Assembly (NCBI RefSeq): GCF_020283565.1
Contig: NC_060061.1
Coordinates: 46,909,362-46,973,361 of the forward strand
Length of the DNA: 64,000 nt
Reading direction: 5' to 3'
From: Trifolium pratense
Lineage: Eukaryota; Streptophyta; Magnoliopsida; Fabales; Fabaceae
Positions 33,045-43,998 of this stretch are shown piece by piece. Both the position numbers and the translations under genes were made by a program. Numbering within the stretch: the first letter of the stretch is position 1; each line of letters begins with the position of its first letter. Under the pieces are notes generated by a model. That model made no database searches, was not told the DNA's origin, and saw only the letters and a list, made by a program, of their open reading frames with translations.

Positions 33045-33056
33045 GCTCTGATACCA
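33045..33056 (-). promoter_or_regulatory. Primer-binding site (initiator Met-tRNA type)
   Basis: TGGTATCAGAGC on the minus strand, 4 bp from the end of the 5' LTR. Confidence 0.85.
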
Positions 33057-33060
33057 ACTT

Positions 33061-34975
33061 TGTCACGACCCAAATTCCAATCGTGACCGGCGCACGAACT
33101 AATACTAGTCCGGCAAGCCTAATGACCGAATTTAACAAACAATAAATATGATATTTCCAAATCACAATAAAACCTGTTTGCAGCATATACATCATTAAGT
33201 CAGAAGTTTCAAAATATACATGTTTAAATTTATACATTTCAACACAAAAGATTCCTAGACTCAAAATAGCTGCAGATATTCGATCAACTCAAAATATACA
33301 TATACAAAATAACATTTCATCAAGGAAGCCTACCAAAAGAATGATACCGACGACTCTCAATATCTGCTAGAAACCCCTACTCAGCTGACTTTGAATCTGA
33401 AAAAAAATAGAAGATGAAGGGGTAAGTCACAAGGACTTAGTGAGAGATAACAATCACTACCAACTAGATGGGAAACACACGAGGCACGGGCATTTGAATT
33501 TTAGAAAGCTTGTAACAATTCTTGTAAAGTAGTAATTGTGTAATATATATAATACTCGATTCAAATCATTATAGAGTTTGAAATTGAAATAAGAAAAATA
33601 TAGAAATCCAATCAAATAAAAAGAAATCATTACGAGAGAATCGAGAGACGGCTCCATCTCGTTGATAGCCCTTTCCTCCTAAGAGTGGCCTTTCACTTAG
33701 GGGCGGCTCCATCTAACGGATAGCCCTTTTCTCTTCGATTACGAAAACACATCCTCATCTTTAATTAGGGAGTCTACAACTCGTTGATAGCCAATTCGTT
33801 ACGAGAGAATCGAGAGACGGCTCCATCTCGTTGATAGCCCTTTCCTCCTAAGAGTGACCTTTCACTTAGGGGCGGCTCCATCTAACGTATAGCCCTTTTC
33901 TACTCGATATTATATAACTAGGTGCACCTAGGACGTCGTCATTATAACCGCAATTCTTAAAATGCATCTCTTAAAATCACATTCACCGCATTTCTAAAAC
34001 TTTTGTCGAAATACATAAAATTCAAATGAAATGGAAAATATCCAGCTTTATAAACAATAAGCAAAGTCAACTCCAATTGAAGAATATTAACATTTTCCAA
34101 AAACAAATATCGCAGAACCTCATTTCTCCATATCTCAAAACTCATGTCATAGTATATGCAACCAAACCTCAATTTCACTTCATTTGCTCAACAAGTCATG
34201 GATAAATTCAAATAGAGTATGGTTAACTTTGATGACTTTGAAATTATATAACAGTGACGAGAAAATGTTCAAAGGGTGTGTTCCCCAATTTTATAAATAC
34301 TTTAACATAGAAAATAAGTAACATAAAATTGACAATAGTAGTTAAAATAAGTAGTAATGATCATTATCAACTCACAACTATGAAGACCGGCTAGTTTTTC
34401 TCTCTAACGACTCCCGGAGTAGCAGATAAAGCATCAACTGTCGAATCTGAACATAAGAAAATGTTTATCAAGATTTCAAAGGTCATTCTAGAGTTTTACG
34501 TACTAAACATATGTAACCATAAAATCCTCCAATATCTACTCTAATCTATAACATTAATTTCTAAACCAAACTGCATATACCCAAAGATAAATTGTTGAGT
34601 TATAAGTGATATATTTACCTCAAAAGTCTCAATAAGTAACTTTCAAAGAGTGGGTACTCATCTCCTCTCTTAGAGCACTAACCCTAATCCCAAAATTATA
34701 CCCAATACTATTTGTAGAAGTATGAGGAACTTATAATAAAGGTTTGTTAGTTTTCTTTTGAGTGCATGGCTGACATTTGTGTTTGAAAGATGAATAGAAA
34801 TTGGGGAAATGGAAGAACCGTGAAACAGGGGAGGAAGTAGAGAAAGTGAAAGAAGAAACTAGAATGTGAGAGAATTGGTGGGTGGGGTCGGTGGGTTATT
34901 ATTATATTTGTGTTGGTGTTATTTTTTTTATTTATTTATTTTTTTTTATATAGAAAAATGAAACGGTGCGTTTCA
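33061..34975 (-). repeat. 5' LTR of the gypsy element
   Basis: 1,915 bp, with the same internal duplication as the 3' LTR. Near-identical small frames (for example 33957-34178 and 28058-28279) are by-products of LTR identity and not genes. Confidence 0.9.
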
Positions 34976-37239
34976 GATAATCTCATTTTGTTTTATGAAA
35001 AGTGAATCACACTTTATTTTCTATTATTATTAAAGTATATGGTGAGACTAAACGAGGAAAGTAGTCAAAAGAAAAGCTTTTGATTCTTTTTGTCACTTCA
35101 TTTTAGCATATCATGATTGTGGAGACTTGGATTCCCTGCAGTTAGGGAATAACCATACAGTTACGCAGTCAGGGTGTTATAGGCCTTACAATTGAGATCA
35201 AACTGTGCAGATTAATAACCCAGAAAATAAATAAAAAAAACCCTGCAGTTATTATTTGGTTGGGTAAGCTTGAGTTATCATGAGCTTTTTGTGTCTATAA
35301 GTAACATATGATCTCATCTCATATAAATCTTAATTGTTGGTATCACAGTGACTCTATATGGATGAAGCAAAATAACTGCATTTTTCACCAAAATTATGGA
35401 GAGAGAGAGATAGGTAAAACAGTTGACGACATGAATGCTACTATTCCATCTACACTCCCATCTTAGCTACCCACCTAATGGCTGCAGCTTCCCCCTCCCT
35501 TACTGGAGGTGCTGAAACTGCTAACCATCAGAAAAGTTTCTACATAAAGTCTTGAGCAACATCTCCAAAATGAAGAATGTTTATCTTTTACTCTCTTAGA
35601 TAATTTTATTGTTTTTCATCGTGATAGTGTAGTTTTCCATAGTTTCTTAGCTTGATAGCTTTTAGATCCTATCATGATCTGGTTAGGGTTTTGTGGATTA
35701 CTGTGTGCTTTGGCGTAGCCTATGCAGCTTCTGTGCCTATCAGTTTTGTTTTTCCTGTATTTGTAGTTTTCCTATTAGTGGCTGGCGTGGCGCTATGGCC
35801 CAATGTTTGTAGTGGCTACTCTTTTGATCTGTAGTTTTTGGGTTCATTTGGCCTTGGTGATTTATTGGGTTCTCTTGCCCCTTTTGGAGTGGTGTGTAAT
35901 TGTAACATTTTTTATCACATTAAATTCATACTTACACACTGCATTCAAACTAACTAGACAGAGTAATGAGAGAATTGATTGAATCATTATCATTATTATT
36001 CAAAGCTTGAAGTCACTTACAAAGGGAGAGAAATATAAATCTACGCTAGCAAGTAGAGTATACTAGCTTGAAGTCACTTACAAAGGGAGGGAAATATCCT
36101 AACTAAATAACTTGCATTGCAAGCTACTACGTGCAGAAGCTATCCTATTGCGTTGTTGTCATTCTCTTCTATTTAACATTCATGCGCAGGATCATTTTCT
36201 TCATATTTTAACAACTTGAATCCTAAAAATGTTTGAAATTTATCCTCTTTTTGTAAGACTTTGGTATTGTCCTAAGGACTTTGTTAAAAAAAGGACAATT
36301 GTTATCTTGTGTTTAATTATTTGTGGATTTTAAGCTACTAGGTTTGGTCTAGTGGTGAGGGGTTTTGGTAGAATGCAGGAGGTCCTAGGTTCGATCCTCT
36401 CTGGCTCCTCTTGAATGCTCCCTCCCCATATATAGAATTTATAGAATTTATTTGAACCACATGTTTTATAGAATTTTGTCTTGAAGTAGGAGCGTGATTG
36501 CTTAGTGACTTCTCTTAGAACTTTGGCGTATAAAAAAAGCAAGAAAAAATGAGACACGTCCAAAGAAAAAGACTTGGGTAAACAACGAAGACTTGGATTG
36601 GAAGACTTTAATAATTTACTGTGAACATATAATTAAAGTTGTCCACCAGAAAAGGTGAATTCTTTTTTACGCATATTATGTGATATATGTACCGGTACAT
36701 TTACTGTGGTAGATGATTATGATTGGTTTATAAATAATATTTATTGATTTTTCTATATTAAATATTATTTGTGAATCAATTACAATCATGCATCTAAACC
36801 GTGTACGGTACATATCCACATAATATGTGTACCATCCAAAAACAATTATCAAAAAATTTTCTTTCTTATTTTGATTTTTTAGTGATCAACTTTTTTTGAG
36901 TATTAATTTTCCGTTTCCTATAGGTAGGTAGGGACCCCAATAATTCAAAGTTGAAATCAATCCCATAATTTTACAATTTGAAAAGCAAAATGCATGCACC
37001 CTAAATTTTTTAAAGTATAGACAAATTTTCCCCTCAACTAAAGTGATTGAAATCACTGTTGTTTCCTTAAAAGAACTAGCTGGATTTCATAGCGAGTGGG
37101 TAATGTTCCTCCATGTAGTGGTGCTAGAGAAAAATCATTTGCACTTCGTAGTTGCCCAGAATTAAGATTGTGGTTGCAAATTGACCATCCAAAAATCAAT
37201 GTGTTTTCCATATTTTTCTTTATTCTTCTTCTGACCCTC
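34976..37239. other. Continuation of the RLP upstream block (non-coding)
   Basis: 34981-35110 matches 10320-10460. 35650-35780 matches 11870-11920 and 38000-38110. CTTGAAGTCACTTACAAAGG occurs at 36007 and again at 36065. The rest is unassigned; a SINE head lies at about 36332. No gene. Confidence 0.5.
36332..36425 (+). mobile_element. SINE-like tRNA-derived head
   Basis: A-box-like TTTGGTCTAGTGGTGAGG followed by B box GGTTCGATCC, 30-40 bp apart. There is no acceptor stem or anticodon structure of a real tRNA. The end and TSD are unclear. Confidence 0.45.
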
Positions 37240-37625
37240 CAAACTCGACAGCTACATCATTGCGTCTTTTTCATCATCTTCATACCCTAGCTCAGATTGA
37301 TCCACCCCGAGGTGTGCCTTGCAGAGGTGCATATATATTCTCAGCATCGGCGTCTAGCATGAATCATATGGACAGAACTAAATGCACTTTCCACAGTACA
37401 CAATTGTGCATGATGATCCATCTCTCTGTCTATATATATATGACTTAGATGCAATAAAAACCTTGAGTAATACTCTTCTAGAATACTGTAAACATCCATA
37501 GAACTGGAGCCTCCTTGATGTTCTCTTGACCTGGAACCTTGGCCCTTATCCACGTTGACAGTCCTTGTACTTGTATCACATTGCCATAGAACTGAGGGTT
37601 TTCATCCTCATTAACGTTATATTGA
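37240..37625 (-). pseudogene. Relic of PMD exon 5
   Basis: The best preserved PMD relic. 37245-37440 follows PMD 45300-45490 (TTCATACCCTAGCTCAGATT, GATTGATCCACCCC, GCATGAATCATATGGACAGA, CATGATGATCCATCTCTCT), with frameshifts. 37575-37615 matches 45512-45560 (TTGCCATAGAACTGAGG). It stands 1.3 kb from the third intact RLP. Confidence 0.7.
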
Positions 37626-38892
37626 ATTGTGGATATGCATTGGTAATTGCAGTAGTTGTCATTTCTTTTAGTTAATTGAAGTTATATGATTGTACATGTA
37701 TCATATCATCATTGTAAACTAGTTTATCTTGGACAAACCATCCAAAATGGATGTGCACAATTTAGTGTACATTAGAGAACAACCGCAGATACTATCAGCA
37801 GTTGTGTTCTTGGACCACTTTTCCTGCTGCAGCTGTGTTTTCATTGGCTAAGTGAAAGTATATGTATCATTTTGAAGGGCTGCGTCTCGTACTGGTGGAT
37901 GTTTTAGCAGGTATCTGTTTTTTAGGTCGACTGTTTTGGCTTTAGTTGGCTAAGCTTCGGTTGTTATCAGTGTGTTCTTTAATGGTTGGTCTGGTTAGAG
38001 TTTTTGCGGATTGATGTGTTCTTTGGCATGGCATTGGCCTATGAAGCTTCTGTGCCTATCAGTTTTGTCTTTTCCCTTTATTTTAGTTTTCCTATTAGTG
38101 GCTGGCGCTATGGCAATGTTTATAGTTTATACTTACACTCTGAATTCAAACAATTTCCCTACAATTTCATTGGCCACAATTCCTTAAATTTCCTTACAAT
38201 TGCATTGCATGCTACTGCAGAAGCTATCCCATCATGGAAAATTCTAATATGGACAATTACTACAAGTGGTTCATGGCGGATACTACTGCTCTAAGTCGAT
38301 TATCCTAACTGAATAACTTGCATTGCAAGCTACTGCAGAAGCTATCCTGTTGTGTTGTTATCTTTCTTTTCTATTTCACTTTCATGCACAGGATCATTTT
38401 CATCATGTTTTAACAACTTGGATCCTAAAATTGTTTGAAACAAACCATAAAAAATGCTTTCTTCCTAACAATAGTGATTAAGTTTAAGCTTTAGTTAATA
38501 AAAAAAAAATAAAGTTTAAGCTTTGGTTGTAGTTGTATATTTGAAAGACTACCAAAAAACGTAACAAAAATTAAAGAGATATATAAACAAATGAGCAGGA
38601 AATTAAGAGAAAACTGACAGAATCTTATAAGATTTAAAATTGTTCAATGAACAAAAACACTACAGCAAATTAAAAACTAATTCTGCAGCAAACAGTTACA
38701 TATGATCTCATTCTCATATCATAGAACTCTTCAATGTTGACATCACAATACCTCTGCAATCTTCATAACATTTCAGGATCTGCCACCTGCATAATCCCAC
38801 CCAAGTTTGTAATCAATAATTAAAACAAAATACTCTATAGTGTAATCAATAAAATTGTGAAGTAGGTTTCACTAACCTTCACTAGCAGGAGC
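37626..38892. other. Duplicated non-coding block and RLP 3' flank
   Basis: 37630-38110 matches 11030-11930. 38580-38892 is the RLP 3' flank shared with 21930-22345. The 102-codon frame at 37986 is not conserved in the paralogous block. No gene. Confidence 0.5.
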
Positions 38893-41283
38893 TCAATTTC
38901 TGCGAAAGCTATTTAACTTTACCATCAAAGTTACATAGAACTTGTCTCTCACTCCATCAACAAACCTAAAGTATGCATGCCTCCATTTCCTAATAAGAAA
39001 CAAAGAACCACAAATCCCCCAGAAGCCTGCTGCAAATCCAACTCCCATGCCAAGAAACATTGATTCTCTTATGGAGTCATCATCTTCATTCTCTTGAGAT
39101 GTTTTTGTAGTTTTCTGATTTCCTTCTTTTGTGGTACAATTTTTAAGAGGAGCTCCGCATAATTTTGGGTTGCCAATGTAGCTCGATGCATTAAAACTTT
39201 GAAGTTGAGTTCCTATTGGGATTTTTCCATCGAAATTGTTGTAAGATAAATTCAAGTAACCCAAAAAGTTTAAGAGAGACATGCTTTGAGGAATTTCACC
39301 ACAAAACTTATTATTAGATAAATCAAGAGACTCCATATTTTTCATGCCTCCAATCACTTTGGGTATTGTTCCAATGAAATTATTGTGAGATAAGTTCAAC
39401 GTTTGAACTTGAACAAGGTGATATAATTCTGATGGCACTTCTCCAGACAAGTTGTTCCTTGAAAGGTCAATAGTCCGCTTATTTGAGTAATCATCATCCA
39501 CATAATAGTCTTGACCTTTTGTAAACCACTCAAATGAAACAAAATAAGAATGTGAATTCATGGGAAGAGTAACCATTAGAGTCAAGTTGTAGGCACACTC
39601 TGGCATTGGTCCTGAAAGTTTGTTATGTGAAAGGTCCAAATGAAATAAATAAGGGAGATTGAATAGTTGTGGTGGAATAGTCCCTTCAAATTGGTTAGAT
39701 CTCAATATGAAATAATTTAAATTTTGTGACAGCTTGATTGGTATGGTTCCAGAAAATTCATTCTCTCCCAAGTTCAAGTAGTCCAATCGTGTCCAATTAG
39801 AGAGGTGTCCTAGAGCTTCACCAGATAGTTTATTATTCCACAAGTTAATGTAATCTAAATATTTCAAGTTCTTCCAACTATGTGGAATTGACCCTGAGAA
39901 GGAGTTGTAAGACAAATCAACTACAATAACCATTGGTGATATGTTTGGGAGTCCTCCTGTGAAATTATTGTGATCCAAGTACAAAGAGTCACACTTTAGT
40001 GTTAGGTTTGATATGTCTTCAGTTATCGAATTGTTCGACAAAGAAAGATAGGGGATTCTTTCTATTAGGCTCAAAAAATTGTTTCTATCTACCAATGAAA
40101 TTCCCGAACTCGATAAGTCGAGATATTGCAGTGACTTCTGTGTATATATCCAAGATGGAAAGTTTGGACCTTGATTTGTATTGCTCAATGAAAGGTGTTG
40201 GAGTTGGAAAGGAGGAACCCAATTCAAATCAAATTGGAATACAAAATTTAAACTTCTCAAGTCTATATACTCTAAATTAGAGAGTTTAGAAAAAGTAATT
40301 TCTGAAATTTTACCAGAGAAATTATTATAGCCAATATTTAAGTGTTCCAAGGATGAGAGGTTTGCTACAATTGAAGGAATATTGGAACCACTTAACCGGT
40401 TACCGAAAAGATCAAGGTGGTGAATATTTGCTAGTTGGCTTATTTCATCCGGAACAAATCCTTGTAACCGGTTCAAAGACAGATCAAGGATTCTCAATTT
40501 TTTAAGATTTAGCAAGCTTGAAAGTATCTCACCATGTATGTTGGTCCTTGAAAGGTCAAGATAGGTGAGATCTTTGGTGAGATTAAAAAACCAATTTGGT
40601 GACTGAAAGGTGATGTTGTTGAAACTAAGATCAAGAGTTACAAGTGAAGACAAATTTAAATACTCAACAGATGGGTTGATAATGAAGTTGGTCACGTTAC
40701 ACTGACTTAACTGTAACGCTAATAGCGAACGAAGTGTAGCCACTGCTTGAAGCCAATTGGTTTCCCTATGAAGATCAATTCCCGTAAGGTTGAGATATTT
40801 CAAGGAAGAAAGTGGATAAAGCCAATCAAGATTATCCATGTGAAGAGTACTAGCATCATCGATTAGGGATAAGTCAAGGTACAAAAGGTTAGATGCATGT
40901 GTGATATTGTGTAGAGTGGCCGGAATATTTATCACATCAAAATCATTCCAGCTCAAATCTAAGTAACTCAGAAACTCAAGTTCGAGGATAGAAAAGTTGA
41001 TCTCACCTTTCAAACGTTGATCATAAAGATCAAGTATTGTAACTCTGCCAGTAATGTTGTTGCAATGGACTCCTTCCCATGCACAACAATCTTTTTCGGC
41101 TGACCATGTTGATATATGACCATAACTATCATTGATTCCCTTTTTGAAGATTAACAAAGTCTCTTGATCTTTCTCATTGCATTGAACCAAACTGTGATCT
41201 TTGCTAGACATGATTTTGTGGAATGTGGTTAAAGATAAAAGTAGTAGGAAAAGAAGTGGCATTTGTGTAGTAAGAATGGCCAT
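38893..41283 (-). CDS. LRR receptor-like protein (RLP, Cf/EIX2 type), copy 3
   Basis: Single-exon 796-aa protein with the same plan as copies 1 and 2: signal peptide (1-27), N-cap with DCCAWEGVHC, about 20 LRRs, a variable island with FTKGQDYYVDDD near 580-600, four LRRs, NPKLCGAPL C-cap, ENEDDD acidic stretch, membrane helix (GMGVGFAAGFWG) and RKWRHAYFRF tail without kinase. Residues about 225-420 and the last four LRRs are nearly identical to copy 2. The N-terminal LRRs and the island are more divergent, as expected where ligand contact varies. The start MAILTTQM aligns with the paralogues. Predicted kinase-less plasma-membrane immune receptor needing an adaptor kinase; specificity unknown. 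Confidence 0.9.
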   Translation of the reverse strand: MAILTTQMPLLFLLLLSLTTFHKIMSSKDHSLVQCNEKDQETLLIFKKGINDSYGHISTWSAEKDCCAWEGVHCNNITGRVTILDLYDQRLKGEINFSILELEFLSYLDLSWNDFDVINIPATLHNITHASNLLYLDLSLIDDASTLHMDNLDWLYPLSSLKYLNLTGIDLHRETNWLQAVATLRSLLALQLSQCNVTNFIINPSVEYLNLSSLVTLDLSFNNITFQSPNWFFNLTKDLTYLDLSRTNIHGEILSSLLNLKKLRILDLSLNRLQGFVPDEISQLANIHHLDLFGNRLSGSNIPSIVANLSSLEHLNIGYNNFSGKISEITFSKLSNLEYIDLRSLNFVFQFDLNWVPPFQLQHLSLSNTNQGPNFPSWIYTQKSLQYLDLSSSGISLVDRNNFLSLIERIPYLSLSNNSITEDISNLTLKCDSLYLDHNNFTGGLPNISPMVIVVDLSYNSFSGSIPHSWKNLKYLDYINLWNNKLSGEALGHLSNWTRLDYLNLGENEFSGTIPIKLSQNLNYFILRSNQFEGTIPPQLFNLPYLFHLDLSHNKLSGPMPECAYNLTLMVTLPMNSHSYFVSFEWFTKGQDYYVDDDYSNKRTIDLSRNNLSGEVPSELYHLVQVQTLNLSHNNFIGTIPKVIGGMKNMESLDLSNNKFCGEIPQSMSLLNFLGYLNLSYNNFDGKIPIGTQLQSFNASSYIGNPKLCGAPLKNCTTKEGNQKTTKTSQENEDDDSIRESMFLGMGVGFAAGFWGICGSLFLIRKWRHAYFRFVDGVRDKFYVTLMVKLNSFRRN

Positions 41284-41366
41284 GGAAGGGAGTGTGATTA
41301 CTAGAAACAGTTGTTGGTATAACTTAGTGATATATACTGATATGAGTTAGGAGATTGTAGTGTGAT

Positions 41367-41375
41367 TATATATAA
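41367..41375 (-). promoter_or_regulatory. Probable TATA box of RLP copy 3
   Basis: TTATATATAA-type motif about 85-90 bp before the start codon, in the same conserved context as in copies 1 and 2. Confidence 0.5.
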
Positions 41376-42324
41376 GATGTTAGCTAATGGGAAAGCAAGA
41401 AAAAAGCAACACAGTCCAAATAAATACATTATTTTATATAAATGTTAAGGAGACAGTTATATGGGATTTGTCATTTGATACATTGTCTTGCATAAAAAAT
41501 TTAAATTAAGTTTCCTTTGAGCTTCCTTTTTACTTTGGCTCCAAATTTTTAAATAATACATGTTACTTTCACCATTGAGTAATGGGAAGCATTAAAAAAG
41601 AAAGCAAGACTTTTGAAAAAGCAGAGAAAACTTAGAATCATATAGCGTCTCAAAGAAGTTAAGGACAATAGAGGTATTAGTTTCCTTTGAGCTTCCTTAT
41701 TGCGTTTGGCTCCAAATTTCCAATCGTCAGAGGTTGACTACAAACAGAACAAATAATTAAGTTTCCTTTGAGTTCCTTTTTGCTTTTGGCTCCAAATTTC
41801 AAATCCTAACCATGTTACATTATAGTTCTATTCTATGCCAGCAAAAGGTAAATAAGAAACTTAAATCGAAACTATTCCTGTTATCAGCTGGATTCAATTC
41901 AATGCTTGGATGCTTACCTTTTTTAAATCCTTTGTGGACTATTGTATATTGCTTAATTACTTTAAATTGTGCTTGTATTCTTCTACGTATGAAATTGTTG
42001 ATATACTATGTTCATTCATCTAGCAGGTTTGATGTTCTTAAACTAATGTATGTTTTTGTCCTTCTGTGTATGAAATCGATCCTATAATATGAATCGATGT
42101 AGACTTTTTGGAGTTTGATACTGCAGTACCTAGTCTATGATTTTCTTGCGTTCTAATGCTTTTAGTGAGATTAGCAAAGCAACAAATTGGAGTTTATCTA
42201 ACGTGTGTTAGCCATTAGGACCGTCGAAACATATGTTTCCAACACGACAACCAAACAAACTATGAAAAAATTTAGCAATGATTTTTAACATGCACCGGTT
42301 CATCTCAAGGCGTCATGTTGTTGA
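41376..42324. other. RLP copy 3 upstream flank
   Basis: The phrase CTTTGAGCTTCCTTTTT followed by GGCTCCAAATTTCCAATC recurs in variants at about 41513, 41686 and 41766, and also at 15986 and 16140. 41880-42110 is shared with 16340-16570 and 12340-12560. No gene. Confidence 0.45.
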
Positions 42325-42402
42325 TATTGTGACTTACATCACAAAACTGTGAATCACATATCAAGATATGATCACAAGGCTGTCGATCTTGATGAATCTC
42401 AT

Positions 42403-43950
42403 TGGCTGCTCTTAGATGGTATCAGAGCCTCCTCCACGATCCGCTGGGCCGCCTGCTATCTTGATGAAACTCATTGGCTGCTCTTAGATGGTATCAGAGC
42501 CTCCTCCACGATCTTGATGAAAAACGTGCGAGTTCAATGGTAGAAAAGCGAGGTAGAATCATCGGAATCATTTAGTCTATAGTCATCACATGCAATCAAA
42601 CATATCATATAGAATTACTCAAGTGTTCACAACTAGATCAACAATATGGTGAATCTCAATCTCTTGATAAATTCACCCTATCCGTTGTCGATACTCCTCC
42701 GATCTCTCGGATGAAAGCTACCGACACCGAAGTATTTAAAAAATCGTTGATCGTTCGCTACACTCTATGTTTCAATCTCTCGACCGGAAACACTCAAGTG
42801 CTCAATGCAATCAGTTCGGAAATTCAATCAATATTCTCATACGTGATTAAACTCAAAGATCATTATAAAATTGATCAGAAATTATAAAGCATTAAGACAA
42901 GATTTGCATTGGATAAACACTATTACAAGAGTAATTCATATGAATAGCAAGATTACAAAGAAAACTACATCCTAAGCTATCCTAGATCCTACCTCTATGA
43001 GGAAATAAGCTCCTCATAGTGCTTCGATTAGCTCCGATCTTCAACTCCATGGTTCTTGATTCCATTGTGTTGAAGGTGCTGAAGCTATCCCCTTTGTTCC
43101 AGGATCAGGCCTTCGTTCTTGCTCAAAATCTCAGAATATAGGATGAACTGCATAAAAATTCCAACCAGGTGCAGAAAAATCCAGTTTTCATATATAGGAA
43201 TTGCAACCACGCCGGGCGTCAGATCCATCACGCCGCGCGTGGTTGCTTCTCTGCATCCTACGCCGCGCGTGTAACTTCCCACGCCCCCGGCGTAGTTCAA
43301 CTTCATCCCTCACGCCGCGCGTGAGCCTTCCCACGCCGTGCGTGGTCACTAGTCAGAGGCCACTCTTTTCTTGATCAAAGTTCCACGCCGCGCGTGAGAG
43401 ACTTCATGCCGCGCGTGAGAGGCTTCACGCCGCTCGTGATCAGAGTAAGATTTTGGGCTCTCTGTGATCATCATCACGCGGCGCGTGATGGACCACGCCC
43501 CCAGCGTAGTTAAACTGTGACTTTTCCTGCATATTTTCCTGCTTTCTTGTATATCAAGTAACCTTGCTTCCGAGTTGATTTTCTCTTGATTTATTGCTTA
43601 AAAACTCTAAAATAAGTCTAATGTTCCTCAAATAAGCATGGATTATGAGAGTGTGACGATACGTAATCAGATCACAAGGCTTTCGATCTTGATGAATCTC
43701 ATTGGCTGCTCTTAGATGGTATCAGAGCCTCCTCCACGATCCGTTGGGCCGCCTGCTATCAAAATTCTGATCGGGCCATCCACCATTCATATCCGCGCCC
43801 CAAGCCCATCGCGCTGGGCGCGAGCGGGGGTATTAAGAAGTGTCACGTCGGTTGCGAAATGGCCTGAATGTGTGTTTATAAAGTAGAGGCAATCCTCACC
43901 TTACAAACCGGTTTTGTAGGGTTGAGTTAGACCCAAAACTCAATTCGAAG
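42403..43950. mobile_element. Retroelement patchwork inserted in a PMD relic
   Basis: The unit CTCATTGGCTGCTCTTAGATGG + TATCAGAGCCTCCTCCACGATC occurs three times (about 42390, 42466 and 43695). It contains the Met-tRNA type primer site TGGTATCAGAGC. 43717-43950 reads GGGCCGCCTGCTATC, then CACGTCGGTTGCGAAATGGC, TATA-like TTTATAAAG, and CAATCCTCACCTTACAAACC, and is the same LTR-like family as 59240-59340. 42540-43670 is a different, LTR-like AT-rich segment with a GC-rich palindrome array. Borders and order of insertion cannot be settled by eye. Confidence 0.5.
43208..43508. repeat. Array of 11 GC-rich palindromic motifs (consensus CACGCCGCGCGTG)
   Basis: Copies start near 43208, 43229, 43260, 43280, 43311, 43332, 43384, 43405, 43426, 43474 and 43494. 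Spacing is irregular (about 20-50 bp). Two copies follow the variant CACGCCCCCRGCGTA. Each copy is near-palindromic and carries several CpGs. The surrounding DNA is AT-rich and non-coding. Confidence 0.75.
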
Positions 43951-43998
43951 AGCTACAATGCAGCTCCTCAATATTTTCCTCACCAGTCATATGGTCAG

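Larger units (their letters stand above)
27162..34975 (-). mobile_element. Complete Ty3/gypsy-type LTR retrotransposon with decayed interior
   Basis: 7,814 bp on the minus strand. Its two LTRs are each 1,915 bp (27162-29076, 33061-34975), with TG...CA ends and a perfect target duplication GATAA (27157-27161, 34976-34980). Primer-binding site TGGTATCAGAGC lies at 33045-33056; the polypurine tract at 29077-29100 follows the decayed end of pol (a TTCGAGGACGAATTTT-type C-terminus). I could find only three differences between the LTRs (near 27588, 28007 and 28839), so insertion is recent. The ~4-kb interior has gag, reverse transcriptase and integrase traces with many stops, so it was mobilised by proteins from elsewhere. 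It splits the duplicated RLP upstream flank (26.2-27.1 kb and 34.98 kb onward). Confidence 0.93.
42325..43996 (-). pseudogene. PMD exon 5 relic split by repeat insertions
   Basis: 42330-42402 (GACTTACATCACAAAACTGT, then GATCACAAGGCTGTCGATCT and TGAATCTCATTGGCT) and 43953-43996 (ATGCAGCTCCTCAATATTTT, CTCACCAGTCATATGGT) are adjacent in the intact PMD gene (45121-45243). About 1.55 kb of retroelement-like DNA lies between them here. Confidence 0.65.

Noticed and set aside
33957..34178. 73-codon frame repeated at 28058-28279
   Set aside because: Same reason: both lie in the gypsy LTRs on the minus strand.
43085..43306. Frame with repeated TRGV residues
   Set aside because: It is the GC-rich palindrome array read as codons.
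43208..43508. CRISPR-like array of short repeats
   Set aside because: Irregular spacing, palindromic variants, plant nuclear context and no cas genes.
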